NCBI GenBank assembly: GCA_036502295.1
Contig: DASXYU010000071.1
Span: 1 to 15,515 of the forward strand
DNA: 15,515 bases
Direction of reading: 5' to 3'
DNA from: DASXYU01 sp036502295
GTDB taxonomy: Bacteria; Actinomycetota; Actinomycetes; Mycobacteriales; Jatrophihabitantaceae
Part shown: positions 13,002 through 15,515 of the stretch, piece by piece
Numbering within the stretch: the stretch's first letter is position 1
Layout of the letters: each line of letters opens with the position of its first letter
The notes under the pieces: model-generated
Told to the model about the DNA's origin: nothing
What the model saw: only the letters and a program-made list of their open reading frames with translations
Databases searched by the model: none
Position numbers and translations under genes: made by a program

Positions 13002-14161
13002 GGCGTGACCTGCAGGTTCCAGGCGGCGCAGACCTCGTCGGCGTCGGAGGCGATGATGACGCGTGTGCCGGGGAAGTGGATCGGCGCCCCGGGCTCGGGA
13101 TCGACCGAGACAACCACGAGGCGGTCGAAACGGCGGCGCAGCGGAGTGACGTAGGGCAGATCGGACGGGTCGAGGCGGCCGGTGACGATCACCAGCGCCG
13201 TCCCGCCGTGACCGCGCCGCAAGGCGAGCAGCTGCGAGCGCAGCGAACCCTCGGCATGGGGCGTGACGCCGGTGAGGTGATCGATGAGCGGAGTCGGCTC
13301 GTGTATCCGCGGGCCGCCGATCACCGTTGCATCGGTGAGCCGCAGCTCCACCGGCGCCTTGCTCCCCGAATTCGTCACCACCACCGAGGCGGCGACATCC
13401 ACCGCCTCCTCGAACGACTCGGCCGTGTAGGCCGACGGTCGTAGGTCCAGGAGCACGACCGTGTACGGCTGCGAGGTGTCGACGTTGTGCTTCACGACGA
13501 GCTTTCCGGTGCGCGCCGAGGAGCGCCAGTGCACCAGCCGCAGGTCATCGCCGACGACGTAATCGCGCAGGCGGTGGAAGGTGATGTTGCCCTGCGGGGA
13601 GGTGTCCGAGCTCGGACCCTCCATGTGCCGCATCTGCCCGGTCGGCAGACTGCGCAGGCCGACGATCCGCGGGTACACCCAGATGCGCTCCACGGTGCCG
13701 TAGCTGCGCGACGTCCTGAAGAACTCGAACGGATCGCGCCGGGTCACCTCCACGGGACCGACGTCGAAGATGCCGCGCCTGCGGGTGGGTAGGCGGTAGG
13801 TGCGCATGCCGCGCTCCCCGCGGCGCACGCGCGGGATGACCGTGCGGACCAGTGCGTCACCGAAAGGCTGGTTCGCGATGGTGATCCCGACGCTGCGGCG
13901 GCTGCGGTTGGCGAAGGTGAGGACGGCGATCGCGGGGGAACCTTTCGGCACGCGTGGTGGCTGGATCGCCCGGTCGATCGTGAGGCGCGAGGGCCGCAGG
14001 ATCCAGGCCAGTCCGATCAGCGTCGCCGCGAGCAGCCCGATGCCGATGAGGACGAAGGACGGCCAGCGCAGCAGCAGGCCGATCACGAGCAATGCGGCGC
14101 CGACGACGAGTGCGGCCCCACCTGCTCTCGTCAGCCCGACCCGCGACAGCGTCCTCAGCAT
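12998..14161 (-). CDS. DUF58 domain-containing membrane protein
   Basis: A 387-residue protein. Two membrane helices near the N-terminus (AALVVGAALLVIGLLL and FVLIGIGLLAATLIGLAWIL, residues ~16-55) are followed by an extracytoplasmic-like beta region. Then comes the DUF58 signature RLRDYVVGDDLRLVHWRSSA (residues ~197-216) with RTGKLVVKHN after it, and a C-terminal part resembling a von Willebrand A fold (YTVVLLDLRPSAY). DUF58 proteins are usually encoded beside moxR genes and are thought to work with the MoxR ATPase in assembly or activation of an envelope complex; the biochemical role is not settled. ATG at 14161 begins 13 nt after the moxR stop, with GGGA about 6 nt upstream. The stop is shared with a small bridging ORF. 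Confidence 0.93.
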   Translation of the reverse strand: MLRTLSRVGLTRAGGAALVVGAALLVIGLLLRWPSFVLIGIGLLAATLIGLAWILRPSRLTIDRAIQPPRVPKGSPAIAVLTFANRSRRSVGITIANQPFGDALVRTVIPRVRRGERGMRTYRLPTRRRGIFDVGPVEVTRRDPFEFFRTSRSYGTVERIWVYPRIVGLRSLPTGQMRHMEGPSSDTSPQGNITFHRLRDYVVGDDLRLVHWRSSARTGKLVVKHNVDTSQPYTVVLLDLRPSAYTAESFEEAVDVAASVVVTNSGSKAPVELRLTDATVIGGPRIHEPTPLIDHLTGVTPHAEGSLRSQLLALRRGHGGTALVIVTGRLDPSDLPYVTPLRRRFDRLVVVSVDPEPGAPIHFPGTRVIIASDADEVCAAWNLQVTP

Positions 14162-14174
14162 CAGATTCCCAGGA

Positions 14175-15215
14175 TCAGAGTGCTACGTGACCCGGCTCGG
14201 CACGGGGCACCGGAACCGACTGCACCGCGCGGGCGACGAGCTCCAGTCCCGTCCGTCCTTGTAGTTCGGCCTCGGGCTGCAGGATCACGCGGTGCGCGAG
14301 TACCACCGGCGCCATCTGCTTCACGTCCTCCGGGATGACGTAGGTGCGGCCCTGTACCGCGGCGGAGGCGCGGGCGGCGCGCAGCAGCGCGAGACTGCCG
14401 CGAGGTGAGACGCCGAGACGGAGCTCCGACATCGCCCTGGTGGCGGTGGCGATCGCGACGATGTAGCTCTCCAACGCCGGCGCCACCTCGATCTGGCGCA
14501 CCGCGTTGATCATGTTGAGGACGGCCGCCGCCGACAGCACCGGCTTCAGGTGCTCGATCGTGGCACCGCCCTTCTGGGTGCGCAGCACCTCGGCCTCGGC
14601 CTCCGGCGTCGGATAGCCCACGGTGAGCTTCATCAGGAAGCGGTCGAGCTGCGCCTCCGGGAGGATGTAGGTGCCCTCCATGTCGATGGGGTTCTGCGTC
14701 GCCACCACGAGGAACGGCTTGGGCAGTTGATGGACGACGCCGTCATAGCTCAGCGTTCCCTCCTCCATCACCTCGAGCAGCGCGGACTGCGTTTTGGGAG
14801 AGGCGCGATTGATCTCGTCGCCGAGGACGACGTTGGCGAAGACCGGTCCGGCCTTGAACTCGAACTCGCCGTTGCTCTGGTTGTAGATCGAGACGCCGGT
14901 GACGTCGCTGGGCAGCAGGTCGGGGGTGAACTGGATGCGGTGCCACGGCACCTCGAGTGAAGAGGCGAGCGCCCGTGCCAGTGACGTCTTGCCGGTGCCT
15001 GGCACGTCCTCCAACAGCAGGTGGCCTTCGGCGAGCAGGCAGATCACGGCGTTGCGGATCACCTCCGGCTTGCCCTGGATGACGACTGCGATGTTGTCGC
15101 AGAGTCGCTGCACGTCATAGGCGAGGCGTGCCGGTCCGTCGGTGGGAGCTGCCGTGTTCGTGGCAGATGCCGTGGCCGAGTGCAACGGACTGTGCTCGTC
15201 GGTCGGGTTCGTCAT
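14175..15215 (-). CDS. MoxR-family AAA+ ATPase
   Basis: A 346-residue AAA+ ATPase of the MoxR group. A ~30-residue polar leader precedes the AAA+ core: Walker A DVPGTGKTS (Lys76), then TPDLLPSDVTG, Walker B VVLGDEINRA (Asp133, Glu134), sensor 1 VVATQNP (Asn175), then GTYILPEAQLDRFLM with the arginine region, and the lid domain ending with LGVSPRGSLALLRAARA (sensor 2-like). All ATP-binding and hydrolysis residues are present. MoxR ATPases act as chaperones that ready or remodel partner proteins, here most likely the DUF58 and TgpA-like proteins downstream. ATG at 15215 has AAGGAG 4 nt upstream; that site overlaps the region just after the preceding gene's stop, so the two are in one operon. 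Confidence 0.95.
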   Translation of the reverse strand: MTNPTDEHSPLHSATASATNTAAPTDGPARLAYDVQRLCDNIAVVIQGKPEVIRNAVICLLAEGHLLLEDVPGTGKTSLARALASSLEVPWHRIQFTPDLLPSDVTGVSIYNQSNGEFEFKAGPVFANVVLGDEINRASPKTQSALLEVMEEGTLSYDGVVHQLPKPFLVVATQNPIDMEGTYILPEAQLDRFLMKLTVGYPTPEAEAEVLRTQKGGATIEHLKPVLSAAAVLNMINAVRQIEVAPALESYIVAIATATRAMSELRLGVSPRGSLALLRAARASAAVQGRTYVIPEDVKQMAPVVLAHRVILQPEAELQGRTGLELVARAVQSVPVPRAEPGHVAL

Positions 15216-15225
15216 GCTGCTCCTT

Positions 15226-15515
15226 CTAGGACGTCGGGGGCGGAGTCGACGGCGGTGCGGCTGGCAGTGGGGCCGTGCCAGTGACGTCCACGGTGACTGT
15301 CTTAGTAGCTCCTGTGGTCACATCTTGATAGGTGATCGTGACACTCCACTGGCCGCTCTGCCCTTCAACGACGCACGTATCCGGTACGGGGATCGCTGTC
15401 GCCGCAGCCGACGGCGTGAAGTTCGCACTGCCGCATTCCGCGTTGCCTACCGAGTCTGTGACGGATTCGGCCCAGTCCGTGCCACCGCTGAGGTCGCTGC
15501 CCGTGGCGATCGTCA
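15226..15515 (-). CDS. C-terminal end of a probable extracytoplasmic protein (5' end outside window)
   Basis: The minus strand is open from the window edge to TAG at 15226-15228, giving the last ~96 residues of a longer protein. The piece is acidic to neutral and Thr/Val/Ser-rich: SDLSGGTDWAESVTDSVGNA, then ECGSANFTPSAA, DTCVVEGQSGQWSVTITYQD, TKTVTVDVTGT, and a Pro-rich tail APLPAAPPSTPPPTS. Two cysteines and alternating beta-strand patterns suggest a small disulfide-bonded, exported beta domain. I do not recognise the family. Its stop lies 10 bp before the moxR start, so it is the upstream partner in the operon. The bases at 15300-15340 are richer in A+T than the genes around them. Confidence 0.7.
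   Translation of the reverse strand, partial: TIATGSDLSGGTDWAESVTDSVGNAECGSANFTPSAAATAIPVPDTCVVEGQSGQWSVTITYQDVTTGATKTVTVDVTGTAPLPAAPPSTPPPTS

Noticed and set aside
12931..13113. An N-terminal extension of the transglutaminase-like protein starting at 13113.
   Set aside because: The added residues are Ser/Arg/Pro-rich shadow sequence antisense-like to nothing and overlapping the DUF58 coding region; ATG 12930 is followed at once by a membrane segment and preceded by GGAGA.

Overview
The window is high-GC DNA from an actinomycete (Actinomycetota). Pointers are the GC-rich third codon positions, frequent GTG starts, probable leaderless starts, a Ser/Thr kinase with a C-terminal domain resembling the actinobacterial bPH_6 type, and a MoxR/DUF58/transglutaminase operon. 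I cannot fix the genus from sequence alone. There is no rRNA, tRNA, CRISPR array, insertion sequence or phage gene.

Left part (1-4132) is a small catabolic neighbourhood. It holds the C-terminal end of an N-acyl-D-amino-acid deacylase-type amidohydrolase, a GC hairpin, a long-chain/isovaleryl-type acyl-CoA dehydrogenase, and an NADPH-dependent FMN reductase-like flavoprotein with its own promoter. A convergent SDR oxidoreductase follows, transcribed divergently from a TetR regulator. The 44-bp SDR/TetR gap contains a 22-bp interrupted palindrome that probably is the TetR operator and controls both genes.

Middle part (4162-9616) is all on the plus strand. It encodes a choline/ethanolamine kinase-family phosphotransferase, an Lrp/AsnC regulator, a small secreted protein, an HglS-type 2-oxoadipate dioxygenase/decarboxylase (lysine catabolism) overlapping a GNAT acetyltransferase by 4 bp, and a soluble Ser/Thr kinase with a Pro-rich linker and a C-terminal PH-like domain. 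Three of these genes have a -10-like hexamer exactly 6 nt before the start codon, suggesting leaderless transcripts. The Lrp gene and the kinase gene are each followed by a strong hairpin, and the two share the arm ATCATCGCG.

Region 9670-10600 is a gene graveyard. An alpha/beta hydrolase (minus) lacks its 5' end and middle and carries an in-frame TAG. A TetR gene (plus) lacks its first helix and its own stop. Their broken 5' ends abut, as if a deletion removed the shared promoter region of a divergent pair.

Right part (10609-15515, minus strand) is an envelope-type operon read from right to left: the end of a secreted or extracytoplasmic protein, a MoxR AAA+ ATPase, a DUF58 protein, and a TgpA-like membrane protein. 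The last has a transglutaminase fold in which the catalytic Cys and His are replaced by Pro and Trp. A 24-codon ORF overlaps the stop of the DUF58 gene and the start of the transglutaminase-like gene and may couple their translation.

I found no defence system or other clearly new multi-gene system. The most unusual items are the kinase-PH fusion, the apparently dead transglutaminase and the bridging mini-ORF.
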